Assembly: GCA_039000515.1 (NCBI GenBank)
Contig: JBCFYV010000001.1
Coordinates: 57,087,372-57,151,371, forward strand
Source of the DNA: Timema cristinae
Lineage: Eukaryota > Arthropoda > Insecta > Phasmatodea > Timematidae
Direction: 5' to 3'
DNA: 64,000 nt
The notes beneath the pieces are model-generated. The model was not told the origin of the DNA. It saw only the letters and a list, made by a program, of their open reading frames with translations, and made no database searches. Positions 34,850 to 46,400 of the stretch are shown piece after piece. How positions within the stretch are numbered: the stretch's first letter is position 1; the number at the start of each line of letters is the position of its first letter. The translations under genes and the position numbers were made by a program.

Positions 34850-36585
34850 AGTCCCTCGACAAGTGTAAGAAGGGAGGAAAGGTGGTATCTCACACTCGCC
34901 ATGGCAGCAACCCCACTGTAGTTCTCCGAAAGAGGATCTCGAGAACTAAGAAGGAATATCTCAAGTCTGTCAACATGTGTAAGAAGGGAGGAAAGGTGGT
35001 ATCTCACACTCGCCATGGCAGCAACCCCACTGTAGTTCTCCGAAAGAGGATCTCGAGAACTAAGAAGGAATATCTCGAGTCTCTCAACATGTGTAAGAAG
35101 GGAGGAAAGGTGGTATCTCACACTCGCCATGGCAGCAACCCACTGTAGTTCTCCGAAAGAGGATCTCGAGAACTAAGAAGGAATATCTCAAGTCTCTCAA
35201 CATGTGTAAGAAGGGAGGAAAGGTGGTATCTCACACTCGCCATGGCAGCAACCCCACTGTAGTTCTCCGAAAGAGGATCTCGAGAACTAAGAAGGAATAT
35301 CTCGAGTCTCTCAACATGTGTAAGAAGGGAGGAAAGGTGGTATCTCACACTCGCCATGGCAGCAACCCCACTGTAGTTCTCCGAAAGAGGATCTCGAGAA
35401 CTAAGAAGGAATATCTCAAGTCTCTCAACATGTGTAAGAAGGGAGGAAAGGTGGTATCTCACACTCGCCATGGCAGCAACCCCACTGTAGTTCTCCGAAA
35501 GAGGATCTCGAGAACTAAGAAGGAATATCTCGAGTCTCTCAACATGTATAAGAAGGGAGGAAAGGTGGTATCTCACACTCGCCATGGCAGCAACCCCACT
35601 GTAGTTCTCCGAAAGAGGATCTCGAGAACTAAGAAGGAATATCTCGAGTCTCTCAACATGTGTAAGAAGGGAGGAAAGGTGGTATCTCACACTCGCCATG
35701 GCAGCAACCCCACTGTAGTTCTCCGAAAGAGGATCTCGAGAACTAAGAAGGAATATCTCGAGTCTCTCAACATGTATAAGAAGGGAGGAAAGGTGGTATC
35801 TCACACTCGCCATGGCAGCAACCCCACTGTAGTTCTCCGAAAGAGGATTTCGAGAACTAAGAAGGAAGATCTCGAGTCTCTCAACACCTGTACGAAGGGC
35901 GGGGAGGCGGTATTTTACGCCCGCCATGGTAAGCCTCCCTCCTAAACACAGGCGTGCCCGTTTAACACGTTAACTGGCAGTGACACAGCACTTCCACTGG
36001 AAGCTCAAACTCCGATACTCAACCAACACAGTCGTGACAAGCTTAGCATCGCGATACATCAAACACGCGTTTTTATTATTTTGTTACATTATCAATATTA
36101 GATATCTCCAGCATGGACTATGTTATTTAAGGCAAAACGATAGGAATTAATATCGAGGAAATAAATCGGCGTCCATATGCAAAGGGATTAATAGGTTTGA
36201 ACTATTAAACCCTTCAGTTTTCAAACATTTTGAACTAATTTCGAGTCGATTGCAAGAGTTAATAAGTGGGAGGGGTTTTTACTATTTATAAAAACAAATA
36301 AACAAGTACAAAATCCCATAAATGCACGGACGCTTACAGTTCTCACCTGTGTTTAAGCTAATCAGTTAATAATGTTTGAGAAACCAAAAGAACGAATTTA
36401 ACGTAGGAAAAAAAACAAAAAAAAAACGAATAAGACCAATATATCCCACGTAAACGTGAACATTTTTGTGAATGGTCTCGAAAATAATTTTTACCTAGCT
36501 GCAAATAAGTGTTCTAAACTTTAGATTCTGCATAGTTGAATTTGTTACCTGTACTTATTCAACGTCTAATTATATTCGAATATTG

Positions 36586-36611
36586 TGTGTGTGTGTGTGT
36601 GTATATATATA
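36586..36611 (+). repeat. (GT)n/(TA)n microsatellite
   Basis: GT repeats run into TA repeats. Confidence 0.9.
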
Positions 36612-37109
36612 CAGTTCACGTTACTCGAAGAACGTATGGACTCTATTAGGACAAGAGTCCATAAAAATAAAGTTGTTAAGGTTTATAATTAAAGTTCTTG
36701 AGCTGTAAATTTGCACTAATGTAAAAAAGGAAAAAAAAAACAGACCCGCACTAGGCCTTACTGTGGTTTGGACCGGCGAGAAAGTTGAGTTAGGAGATGT
36801 TTCGCCTGGTTAAAACGATTTTTTTTAGTAAAGATTTACTTATTTTACAAGAGCTTCAGTTTCTTGCAATGTCGTCTGCTTATTTGTTATTGGGACTAGA
36901 ACAGAAACCATTTTACCAATCAGGCTAAAACTTTTTATCTGAGGTTTTCATAAGGGTCCCCTGAGTTTTTTTTAAAATTATCTATGTAACCTTAAAATTA
37001 AAAGTATTTAAGTTAAGTGCGATAATATAAAAAAAAAATCAAACTGGCTTTAATGATTTTTATTAAAATATGTAGCCTATATAAGCAATGTTTACCATTA
37101 AAAACAAAA

Positions 37110-37305
37110 TAGCACAGCTTATTTTCACATGAAAATGATATGTAGAGTGCCTTTTTTTTTACACAGGCGTAAATTTCCATATTTAATCATATTGCCCTAA
37201 TTATTTGATATACAAAATAACCTATCATTGCAAAGTTATACGAGTTTTAAAAATAAACAATCTTTATTCGGAATATAATTTTATACAATCAATATTTTCC
37301 GTGTT
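37110..37305 (+). repeat. Unclassified interspersed repeat, copy 2
   Basis: Segments catgaaaatgatatgtagag, aattatttgatatacaaaat and cattgcaaagttata match copy 1 at 28.8 kb in order. Confidence 0.5.
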
Positions 37306-38358
37306 GTAAGCAAAGATACATATTTTTTAATAGAGCTTTGGGAAAGGGGGAATATAAAATGAACAAAACAAATAATATGATTGTGTAACAGTGGATATTA
37401 TTTCATGTATGCTCTTTGGTGAAATCGGATATAGTTTTTTTTCCCGTTATCTTTCTAAAATTATCTTTATTATTTCGTTTTAAATATCTTACAAGCTATA
37501 AATATAATTTAGATGAAGGTACGAGAACAATTTATTTAATAATTTCATTGTAGTTATCTCGATAAATATCGAGCAGTAAAGAGTGATTATTTTTGATATG
37601 ATGGTGTAGGCTTATTTTAAAAATAAGTTTTACTTTAAAGGTACGTATATTTGGGAGAAATATGATCAAAATTGGTAACTTTATCCAATTTAAACTGTAA
37701 AAAAAAAGTTTATTTTTTACATGTAAATTTATATACATCAGAAATAATTTATGCACTAAGCTTCATGACTTAATTATATTTATGTTTTTATTCAATAGAT
37801 AAATTAATGAAAGCGAGATCGATTAAATAACTAAAATATAAAAATGAAAGGGACCTCAAATCATGTTTGAACATTCGTGCCTAGGTTCAACTTTTGAAAA
37901 ATATGAACAAAAGCCTACATAAAATGCAATCGTTTTAAACTGAGCGAATGAAATAAATAGGAATCTAAATAATACCCCGAAAAAAAAAAAAACCCCAACA
38001 TGAATACAGAAACGAATACTTGTACCACAATAAAGACCTTTTTTTTTTTTTTTTAGAAAACAGTGTATCCTCGTGCGACATGTTAGTAGTTATATTTCAA
38101 AGATAAGTAGGTAATACCACGAGTGATACTTTCTTTCAAAGGTAACTTGAGCCTAATGTTGTTTTATCTCGGTACGTCATGCCAAGAAGATGCATGGCCC
38201 GGCTCTAAAACAGGCCCAGTACTTTAAAAGGCTACCAGTTGTTCCTGAAAACACCCACACACCCTCCTCCAAAATCTGATACAGTTCCTCAATTCTTCTT
38301 CCAAGCGGCCATATTTGTCTCTTGTCCAGGTATCTCACAAAATATATAAGGGGAGTAA

Positions 38359-38386
38359 GAGAGAGAGAGAGAGAGAGAGAGAGAAA
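38359..38386 (+). repeat. (GA)n microsatellite
   Basis: A run of GA repeats. Confidence 0.95.
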
Positions 38387-39114
38387 GTATCACGTGAAAG
38401 GAGCCAACTGCCGAAAAATAAGCTGCCGTCTTAAGTCTTTACATGCGTTGGTACGGGACTAACTGAAGACCATGACTTTGTTGTAAAAAAACAAGACGGT
38501 AAGACAATCCTTGTTGCTATAAGATAGTGTTACCAAAATTTGATACGCGACGAATTGCAGGGTGTGCGAGACGTCACAATAAATGTATTAATTATTTTTT
38601 ATATATTTATAATACAGTATAGTTTTGATAATCTGAGCTTAATCGGTCCCATCTCGAACCAAAGATCATTCGGATTACTTGGAATAGAAAAAAACCTACA
38701 TATTTTTAAGAGTAAAAAGTTCTTAATATAAGTACATGGTGTAGTATTAGATTATTTACACTACAAAAATAATTTCGTGAATATAAACATATGTAAACAC
38801 TATTTAAACTGAAAGATAGTAAGCAGTCTTACCTTGACGGATTACACTGTGTTAATTTGTTTTTTACTTGTGATTGCTTAGCCGAGTTAGCCTGAATTTT
38901 TCATCCTTACTTCGAATAGTTCGGAATCTCGAACTATCAAGAGTCTACTTTAGTAAGTTTAGCAATGATAATTAGTCAGAGATGATTTTCCGGGATGTGA
39001 TGAACTATTATAGGCTTTATTTCTCTTTGTCACGCCTTTATTTCACTAGAGCTACAACATAATTTAGAACGACTTTATTTTACAGATAGCCGATATGTTT
39101 TATTTTAAGAGTAA

Positions 39115-39255
39115 AAAGTGGGAGGTGAAATTCACTCGCATTAGCTAAGAGAGGCTTCGGGAAAACCATAGAGAGAAATAAAATCGGGAAAACTACCCAT
39201 GCCTTGTCAAGATTCGAATTTTGAACTCCCCTCTACTGGAAATATATAGTTTAGT
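39115..39255 (-). mobile_element. SINE-B fragment, diverged
   Basis: A body segment and a B-box complement (aagattcgaattttgaactc) are present. Confidence 0.5.
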
Positions 39256-39566
39256 GAATTTTTTTTTAAAAATAATTAAATAAAAACTAAACCAAATCAT
39301 GTTGCTAATCTTCGGTGCCAGAATTAAAGGTAATGCGAGCTTATATTAGCTTATTTAGATTTTTTTTTAGCAATAAAACATTTTTGGTCTAAATTAATCA
39401 AATTTCGCTTCATTATATAAGTTTAGCTTAGTTTTTCTACGCATATTAATCAAATCAGTTATTGAAGAGTTGTCATAGGGATCATGTAATTTGATCATAA
39501 GCTTTTCGAACAAAAAGAAACAAAATAAAATGTTAAGATGCCATTAGAACCATGATAAAATATTCC

Positions 39567-39713
39567 ACTTGAAGGTGGAATGAAATGGACTGCGAGATAA
39601 GGTATTGCTAAAATACCTATTTGGTCAAAGTAATAAAATATCTTTTAAGTAGACCGGCTAGTTTAATCTGCTACACATAATAATAATAATAATAATAATT
39701 ATAATTATTATTA

Positions 39714-39776
<63 letters not shown>

Positions 39777-39898
39777 TTATTATTATGTGTAGCAGATTAA
39801 ACTAGCCGGGTCTACTTAAAAGATATTTTATTTACTTTGACCAAATAGGTATTTTAGCAATACCTTATCTCGCAGTCCATTTCATTCCACCTTCAAGT
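39567..39898. repeat. Long hairpin with (TAA/TTA)n loop
   Basis: The left arm (acttgaaggtggaatgaaat onward, to gctacacataataataat) is mirrored by the right arm (ttattattatgtgtagc to atttcattccaccttcaagt). Arms of ~110 bp differ by only about two positions (agaccggct/agccgggtct; one T/A indel). The centre is a TAA/TTA microsatellite of about 100 bp. Confidence 0.95.
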
Positions 39899-40487
39899 TC
39901 GCGCAGAGCTGCACTAAACATTTTCCACCGGAAGTGAGCTACGCTACACCGGTTGCAAGCCGCTAGGACAAATCGTGTCTTACAGACCATGTCGGTTACT
40001 GCACATAAGAGGAGGGAGTGTATTTTTTTTAAACGCTAATACAATTCTCTGATGGACATGTTCAATACACGATCTAATAGAGCGGCTAGCCGCTTGATAT
40101 TGCGTTGAAGTCTCCCATTAAGAGAGGAGTGACATTACAAATCAAAAACAGAATTCCAGCTTTTATTGAAAGTTTATGTCAAAGTGACAGAGCAGTAAAA
40201 GTTCTTACCTTATAACACGGTGGACCAGCCTCAATGAATTATTTAATTGAAGGTATTTTATTTAAAACAAAAAGTATTTTTAAAATCATGGGTAATTAAA
40301 ACGTAAAATTAATGCATAAGTTAACATAATCCCATTTGTGTAGCAGAGTAGTGAAGTGGGGGGAAAAGTAAGCCCTTGTTTTTTTATTTCAGAAGGAATG
40401 GTCATTGTTACGGGTTCGATAGAGTTGTTAGATCAAGAAACCAACTTTTTACAATATTAACAAATGCCATATTTGATATAACAAACA

Positions 40488-40726
40488 TCCGCCTCGGTAG
40501 CATAGTTAGCTAACGTGCTAGTTTAGTGATGAGCTAGACTGCCTAGGAAGGGGAGATCGAGATTCAAACCTTGTTCGGGTGAAATAGGGGTGGTTTTTCC
40601 TACATGGTTTCTTCTCACCTTCCACGCAAATGGGGATTCCCTTTTTTATATTAAACCTTCCCAATTCCTAACCCATTAGTGTAATTAAGCGTATAATCAG
40701 AACCGGTAGTAAGATTCGGTGCTAAG
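40488..40726 (+). mobile_element. SINE-B, full-length copy (reference copy)
   Basis: This is a second tRNA-derived SINE family, distinct from SINE-A in head and body. The head (ggtagcatagttagctaacg) carries an A-box-like segment, and the B box gattcaaacc lies near 40571-40580. The body has a typical segment around ttccacgcaaatg and an ending like cccattagtgtaatta. The 3' block (agaaccggtagtaagattcggtgctaa) is the diverged form of the block also found in SINE-A. An exact 17 bp target duplication, tatttgatataacaaac, lies at 40470-40486 and 40727-40743, making this the best-delimited SINE-B here. Confidence 0.92.
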
Positions 40727-41013
40727 TATTTGATATAACAAACCAAAATGTGTACCAAGAATTTTGTCAAATGTTATTTAAGTACGTGTTTCATAGAATG
40801 TGCCTTTTAAGTAATAAAGTTATATTTTTGTGGGCAAAAGTGATTATTTAACCATATTATTAGTGTAATCATATAGATATTGTTAGTAACTATCATAATT
40901 AAGAGATTGTACAATGTATTTACGTATGTATACTTGAATGTATATTAAGTAAATACATTTCCTATATGAGGCCCTTCCTTTCAAAAATTGGTCTTGGTTA
41001 TACTCCTGAAAGA

Positions 41014-41630
41014 ATACTAAAGGTAGGTTCACACACAGGATCCACAACGATGCGCGTCTCTCCGCGCTGTTGTCCCGTCTACCACTCTCAATACATGCAC
41101 GCATGAAGATTTGAGAACCGGCTACACCAAGCCGCACGGCGGAATGCTGGAATGATATCCATGTTTGTAAATGCAAGTGGCTACACGAGTCCGCACCGCA
41201 CCGCACCTGTGCGGACGAACCGTCCAGAGAGCATTGCTCGGTGCGGATCGTGTAGCCACCTACCACCGGAAATAAATATTCGGGAGCTTCCGAACTTTGT
41301 TTTCATGGTAAAACTAGGCATTTCTTTTACAACGGTTGCATGTGTGACGCTGTAGTATAATTGTTTCCAACATTACGTACAAGATAAACAATATCATATC
41401 CAACAACTTATTGAACAACAAACATTCTTCTTATTTGTTAGCTAACTTAAAACTTTATTCATCGTAATTAATAGCCAACTTAATTTGATGTAAAAAGGTG
41501 AAAACCTAAGAAAGTAAAAATAAAAATAAAAACTTATTTTGTAATAAAACTCAGTCCATACAGAATAAAGAAATGATTAGAAAATGCAATGCGCTGCAGG
41601 TTGGCTCCGTGTAGCCATACCTTTAGTTAT
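41014..41630. mobile_element. Probable decayed DNA transposon with a nested hairpin
   Basis: The ends ctaaaggtaggttcacacac and gtgtagccatacctttag are imperfect inverted repeats with a perfect 9-base outer part. Inside, 41177-41259 is a separate inverted repeat with ~21 bp arms (gtggctacacgagtccgcac against gtgcggatcgtgtagccac). The section is much richer in GC than its surroundings. No transposase frame is seen; the open frames at 40883-41266 and 41152-41355 are in this repeat. Confidence 0.5.
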
Positions 41631-41634
41631 CTTA

Positions 41635-42960
41635 TTAAAGAGAAGTTAGCGCAATTATTTAATATATTATTGTATCTTCATTAGTAAAAGAAGCTGAAAA
41701 CAATAAAAACATCTCCAAAAACGTCGAAGTTTCTGGATATATTATAAATGTAAGGGTATATAAATGAAAGGTTAATTTGAAGCCTTTTAAGCGTAAATAT
41801 AACTAAGAAATTGACTCTACTCATTTGGGATGAACGCATAGTTTCTCTTCATGGGAATAGTTGTTATAACAATTACTTCCCACCAATGCATTGAAAGTAA
41901 TGATTGGGATGTGAGAAACAACAGCGAGTCAATCAAGCTGAATATCTCTGATCCTCTGGCGGTGGAGCGCAGGTGACTACAAGGCACTTCTCCACGCGTT
42001 TTATTCTCCCCAGCGAATCTGTGCCACGCTCCGGTGTGAGTGGTGCCATTTGAATACATGTCAAGAATAAAACGTGCAGCGGCGCGCTGAGGTTTCCGGC
42101 GCAGTGCCACGCTGCACTGGGGGTCGACTTTAACGCACACGGCCATCAATCAAACTTCACTAGCTATGCTAAGATATCAAAATGATTCACCGTGGAATTT
42201 TCAAATCTCTTAAAGAATTATGTTGTTATGTTTACAACAATAACAATTTTCTTGTTTGATATAGAGCAAACAAGATTACCTATTTTTTAACTAGATAATT
42301 ATCTGTGTCTCTGTTCACCCGGTCTTCCAGAAAACTTATATTTAAATATAGAGATACTAAATATAAGTTTAAATCAAATTAACAAGTGAAATCTTGCAAT
42401 TGATTTTTAAAACAAGAGGATTTAAGCTTGATGAGGAAATGTGTGCGGTGTTTCTGGAAAGAGGGAAGGGTGATCTTAAACTAATGCTTGAATCAGCGTG
42501 CAATGTTCATTAGTTCACCTTTTCTTTTATGCAAAGGTATATTATTTAAATCCTACAGTTAAATATCTCAAGTTAAAAAAAATTCACTGTTTATACAAGT
42601 AATGATAAAAAATTATCTTCATTGGCTCTGGTTTTCCATACACAATATATTTCTTAAGTTTCCCCGGTTTTCCAGCATCCTGTAATGATATTGATTTAGA
42701 TCACTCTAAAATATATAAAAAGTCATGGATGAAGGTAATTTAACATATGTAGAATATCCTTTTATGATTCATCCATGAAGAAACACGTGCATTTCAGAAA
42801 TAATGGTAAAAGGATTACACCATTAAAATATATTTTTATACCATTTTTCCTGTTAAAGGAACAACTACGCACTATTTGGCAAAGACGCCAATTTCCTATA
42901 CCTATAAGAAGCTAGCCTTCACAACACCTGTCGCCATGACTCTTTCTATTAGTTAGTTTT
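41635..42960. other. Interval without recognised gene; GC-rich island at 41930-42150
   Basis: The island holds a 110-residue minus-strand open frame (41817-42149) rich in Arg/His/Cys, with no recognisable domain. It may be transposon-derived, given its neighbour at 41.0 kb. Confidence 0.45.
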
Positions 42961-42965
42961 TACCC

Positions 42966-43472
42966 TGTTGAAGAAGGGACCAAGAGGCAAGGGGTATGTC
43001 ATATATAATCCGTTTGTGCGTATGTTTAAGGCAGCCAAGCCACGCAGCCACACACAGGCAGCCAAGCATCCAAAAACACAAGTCGCTCTAGCACCCACGC
43101 TCACACAATCAACGCAGTTAGGGACTCACTGGCACTAGCACTGGCTCTCGCAGTCACAGTCTAACACAGAATACAATAATTTACATTAATATCACAAGTG
43201 TGCATTGATATAAAGCATTTAATTGGAGTATGTATAAGTAATTAACAGATGTTATTTGAATAAACCGTGTGTGAATCAACAGCCATCAATAGTTCTCTTT
43301 CTTACATTTATTAATTATACCGATTTAGGAAGTGCTCGACCACGGATCATTTAACAGCTGGTTAAACGGTATCTATTCCGTACAATGATGATAGGCGCTC
43401 GACCACGGAGCTATAACAACCTAAACATCATTACAGCATTATTATATCAGGGAATTAATACGAAGTGTTTCA
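42966..43472 (+). mobile_element. LTR-like remnant (solo or 5' LTR)
   Basis: The segment starts tgttgaagaagggaccaaga, ends in tttca, and carries a polyadenylation-type AATAAA at 43259-43264. It is followed two bases later by a primer-binding-site-like sequence. A 16 bp motif (gctcgaccacgga and flanks) occurs twice near 43332 and 43395. This is the layout of an LTR of the Gypsy type. No gag or pol frame follows and no second LTR is visible, so the element is a remnant. Start and end are approximate. Confidence 0.55.
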
Positions 43473-43474
43473 AT

Positions 43475-43492
43475 CGACGCCCAACGCGGGGC
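43475..43492 (+). other. Primer-binding-site-like sequence, tRNA-Lys type
   Basis: cgacgcccaacgcggggc differs from the classic tRNA-Lys(1,2)-type primer binding site at three transitions out of 18. It supports the LTR call just upstream. Confidence 0.6.
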
Positions 43493-43499
43493 GATTAAT

Positions 43500-46400
43500 T
43501 CAATAGTGTTACAATCCATTCGCCGACAGCCAGTCACTTTACTTTACTTTCAGATTCATGGTGTGACCTGTAAGGTAGGCACACGATTACATTTATTCAC
43601 TTGCTTATTGTCGGATCATTAGAATATGATTTTATGCGTCTCCCGTTTTCTACTTTTGTCGCAGCCTTGAATACAAGATGTATATAATAAAATCCTAGCA
43701 ATTTTTAAAGCAAGTATTTATGAACTTCGAAAGAAAAAGTTATTACTTCCTGAGATTTCTTGTCAATATTTGCATTGGCCCCGGAGCAAGTAGCTCGCCC
43801 TAATTGACCAACTACATTACGTTTTCATGACGTCATCGGACCAATTATCCTGGATAAATTTTAACGAACAGCAAGTTTTTATTCGAAGAATGAGATGGAA
43901 GAAAACTTCAAAGGGAGTAAAGACAGCAAATACCCCCCAAAAAACCCCGTTTTAATATTTATTCTTATTTTTTGTTATTTACATGGTATTAATTTTTAAA
44001 TTGTTTAAATAAGTATATGAATTTATTTTATATTTTAAGCGATGTAAGTATATATTATTTTATTAAATCTTTTGTTAAAAAAATATGGTATACAAGTTTA
44101 GCTAAAAAAAAAAAAAAGAAGTGAGATTATAACTCATGTAGTGTGCCACGTCAAACCAAAGGTAAAAAGCTAGATAAAATCCGTCTCCAAACATATTTTT
44201 TTAAATATAAAGTGTTCGTATATCAAGTTTTATAATAAATTTTATCTCATATAAGATGCCCTAACTGTATGTTGTTCACATTAAAATATCACTGCCAAAG
44301 TCAGAGATATTTTATCTTGGCGTTCTAATAATGGTTTGTACATCCACGACTGTGGAGTATAGATAGAGATATACCATAGGTAAGTACTATATGCCTTGAG
44401 CTTGAATTGGCATAGCCGTGTCCCGTAAAACTAGTGTCAGGGAATATTCCTTTTAAAGCATATTTTTTTAAAACGTACCCAAAAAGTGAAAATTAAAACA
44501 TATATTGTAGTTTATCAACTATAACACGAGTGGTTTTTTTTTCAAGTTAGTGGTATATACATAGTAATAATACAAATTGTCTTAATCTACGTATAAACTA
44601 TAGGGAACAATTAAAAGATGGAGAGACGTAAGAATACATTCTTGCAATCGTTTCCAAAAAACACGAAACATAACAAAAGAGATTGTCAAAAAAACAAGTG
44701 AAACAAGCAGAAGTAGTCAAGTTAACGGTTTTGTATTATATTCTAAAGATAGTTTTAGTGTTGTAACGAATTTTAAAGGAAAAATATTAACGAAAATTAA
44801 CACTGTACGGGCCAAAATATTTTTATTTAAATGATGAAATATAATTTCTAATAATCTTAACAAAAATTTGATAAATTTATTTATATCTGCACAATAATGA
44901 TGATAATAAATATTATTTCAATTTTAAATTAATTTTATTTAGGGTTTAGATGAAAATTGCATTAAGTCTTACAAGTTAAAATCTTTAGGTACCTAAAACT
45001 ACAAACCGTTTACCCTGAAAGGTATTACCTTGACTGATTACACAATTAATCTTACTAGCCAGGGATGGCGAAACTTTTCCTACCAGTGTGTTACCTCTCA
45101 TTTAGATATTTTTATGATATTTAAAAATCATAGCTTGTTGAGTAGGCCTATTATGAAATGTAATACCTAGCTCAAATCCAATTGTAAAATATTTTATTAA
45201 CGCCTAAATATTAAAGAAGGAAAATTTATAAAATGGTCAAAGTGAGCGTTTAAGACAACATTAATTTCAATAACTTAAATAAAAACTTTAAAATTAAGAC
45301 ATTCAAGGCTGTATACATATTATTGACTTACGACGTTAACCAATGTTGTATATTATGTTTATTTTCTTCCAAGTCGACATGCCACGCAAATCATGGCATA
45401 TATAGGCTTACCAGAGTGGTATAATACAAGGTAAGGGTATACGAACTATTTTTAGATATTTGTGGAATATCTCTAGGTTCTGCTAGTAGTATAGAGGTAG
45501 GGGGGATTATGTGAATTATTGTAGATTTGTTTGTATTTGATATAATGAGGCTATATTCACATAATCTTATTTGAGTATGTGTTTGTTTGAGATTTTGGTA
45601 CCCAATATAATTTTTAGGATTTTTTTTATGTAGAATATTTACTGTAAAACTTTATTTCATTCCCCTTCAATTCGATGTGCCATAAGACATTTGTAATGTT
45701 GGTGTAAATATTATTACAATCATTATGGTATCCAGTCACACCCTAAGGTGGTAGAAAAAATAATTAAGTCAATCCTTTTAGCTTGTTTTCAATTTGTTTG
45801 TTGTGTTTGGTATATATGTAGTGTGTTTGTCGAAGATTTAAGTATGAATGTCCATTACGTCTAGTATTTCGTTAAGAGTCACAGCATATTTGTGTCCAAA
45901 TGTGTAAACAATTATAGTTGTGATGTGTGATCTTAATCCTCATATAATGAATTTTAAGGGAACATAGGCCTACATGAATTGGTCTTAATATTGAACCTTG
46001 CGATACTTCTATATTTGTAATTTTTGTTCCAATAATAGGAATAATAATAATTAATAGGTTCTTGAGTTATTTCAAAACTTTTCCTTAATACTATACCAAT
46101 AATAGTTTAGAAGTGCATTCCCATTAATATGTAAAATGACTAGTAAAACCAACATGAAAAATTGTATGTGTAAGACCACCCCAGTCGAGACTCAACGTCA
46201 CTCTTATATATGGCATTTCTTACGTATTATGCTACGTGACCTTAGGTACAAGTCTGATAGGGTATAACAAGCCACTGTGATACTTGGAAAAAGAGTGAAA
46301 ATACATTATCTAAAATAAATAATAATTAGCATAGTGTATAAATTTAGATTATTTGCGATAATATAATAAAAACGTGAAAAAATTGGTAATAAAACAACCT

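Larger units (their letters stand above)
32097..35930. repeat. 114 bp satellite with dimer and higher-order structure, open on both strands
   Basis: About 34 units of 114 bp. A unit reads ctcgagtctctcaacatgtg, taagaagggaggaaaggtgg, tatctcacactcgccatggc, agcaaccccactgtagttct, then ccgaaagaggatctcgag and aactaagaaggaatat. As 114 is divisible by three, both strands stay open. The plus frame gives a basic 38-residue repeat (SLNMCKKGGKVVSHTRHGSN... with KRISRTKKEYLE). The minus frame gives MASVRYHLSSLLTHVERLEI... with SSRDPLSENYSGVAA. Units alternate cgagtct/caagtct as dimers. A 92 bp unit (22 bp lost) closes larger blocks at 32610, 33614 and 34846, spaced 1004 and 1232 bp: a 9-unit and an 11-unit block that differ by one dimer. 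The outermost units are diverged. I recognise no protein family in either frame, and plus-strand frames begin at GTG unless an internal ATG is used. Confidence 0.95.
35946..39110. other. Interval without recognised gene
   Basis: AT-rich with microsatellites; contains the second copy of the unclassified repeat. Confidence 0.6.

Noticed and set aside
32562..35945. Long open frames annotated as protein-coding genes
   Set aside because: They follow from a 114 bp period divisible by three, exist on both strands, are ended by a frame-shifting repeat variant, and match no family I recognise. I list them as properties of the satellite.
41817..42149. 110-residue minus-strand frame as a host gene
   Set aside because: No domain is recognised, it lies next to a transposon-like block, and no splice or promoter context is visible. 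It is kept only as a note on the GC-rich island.
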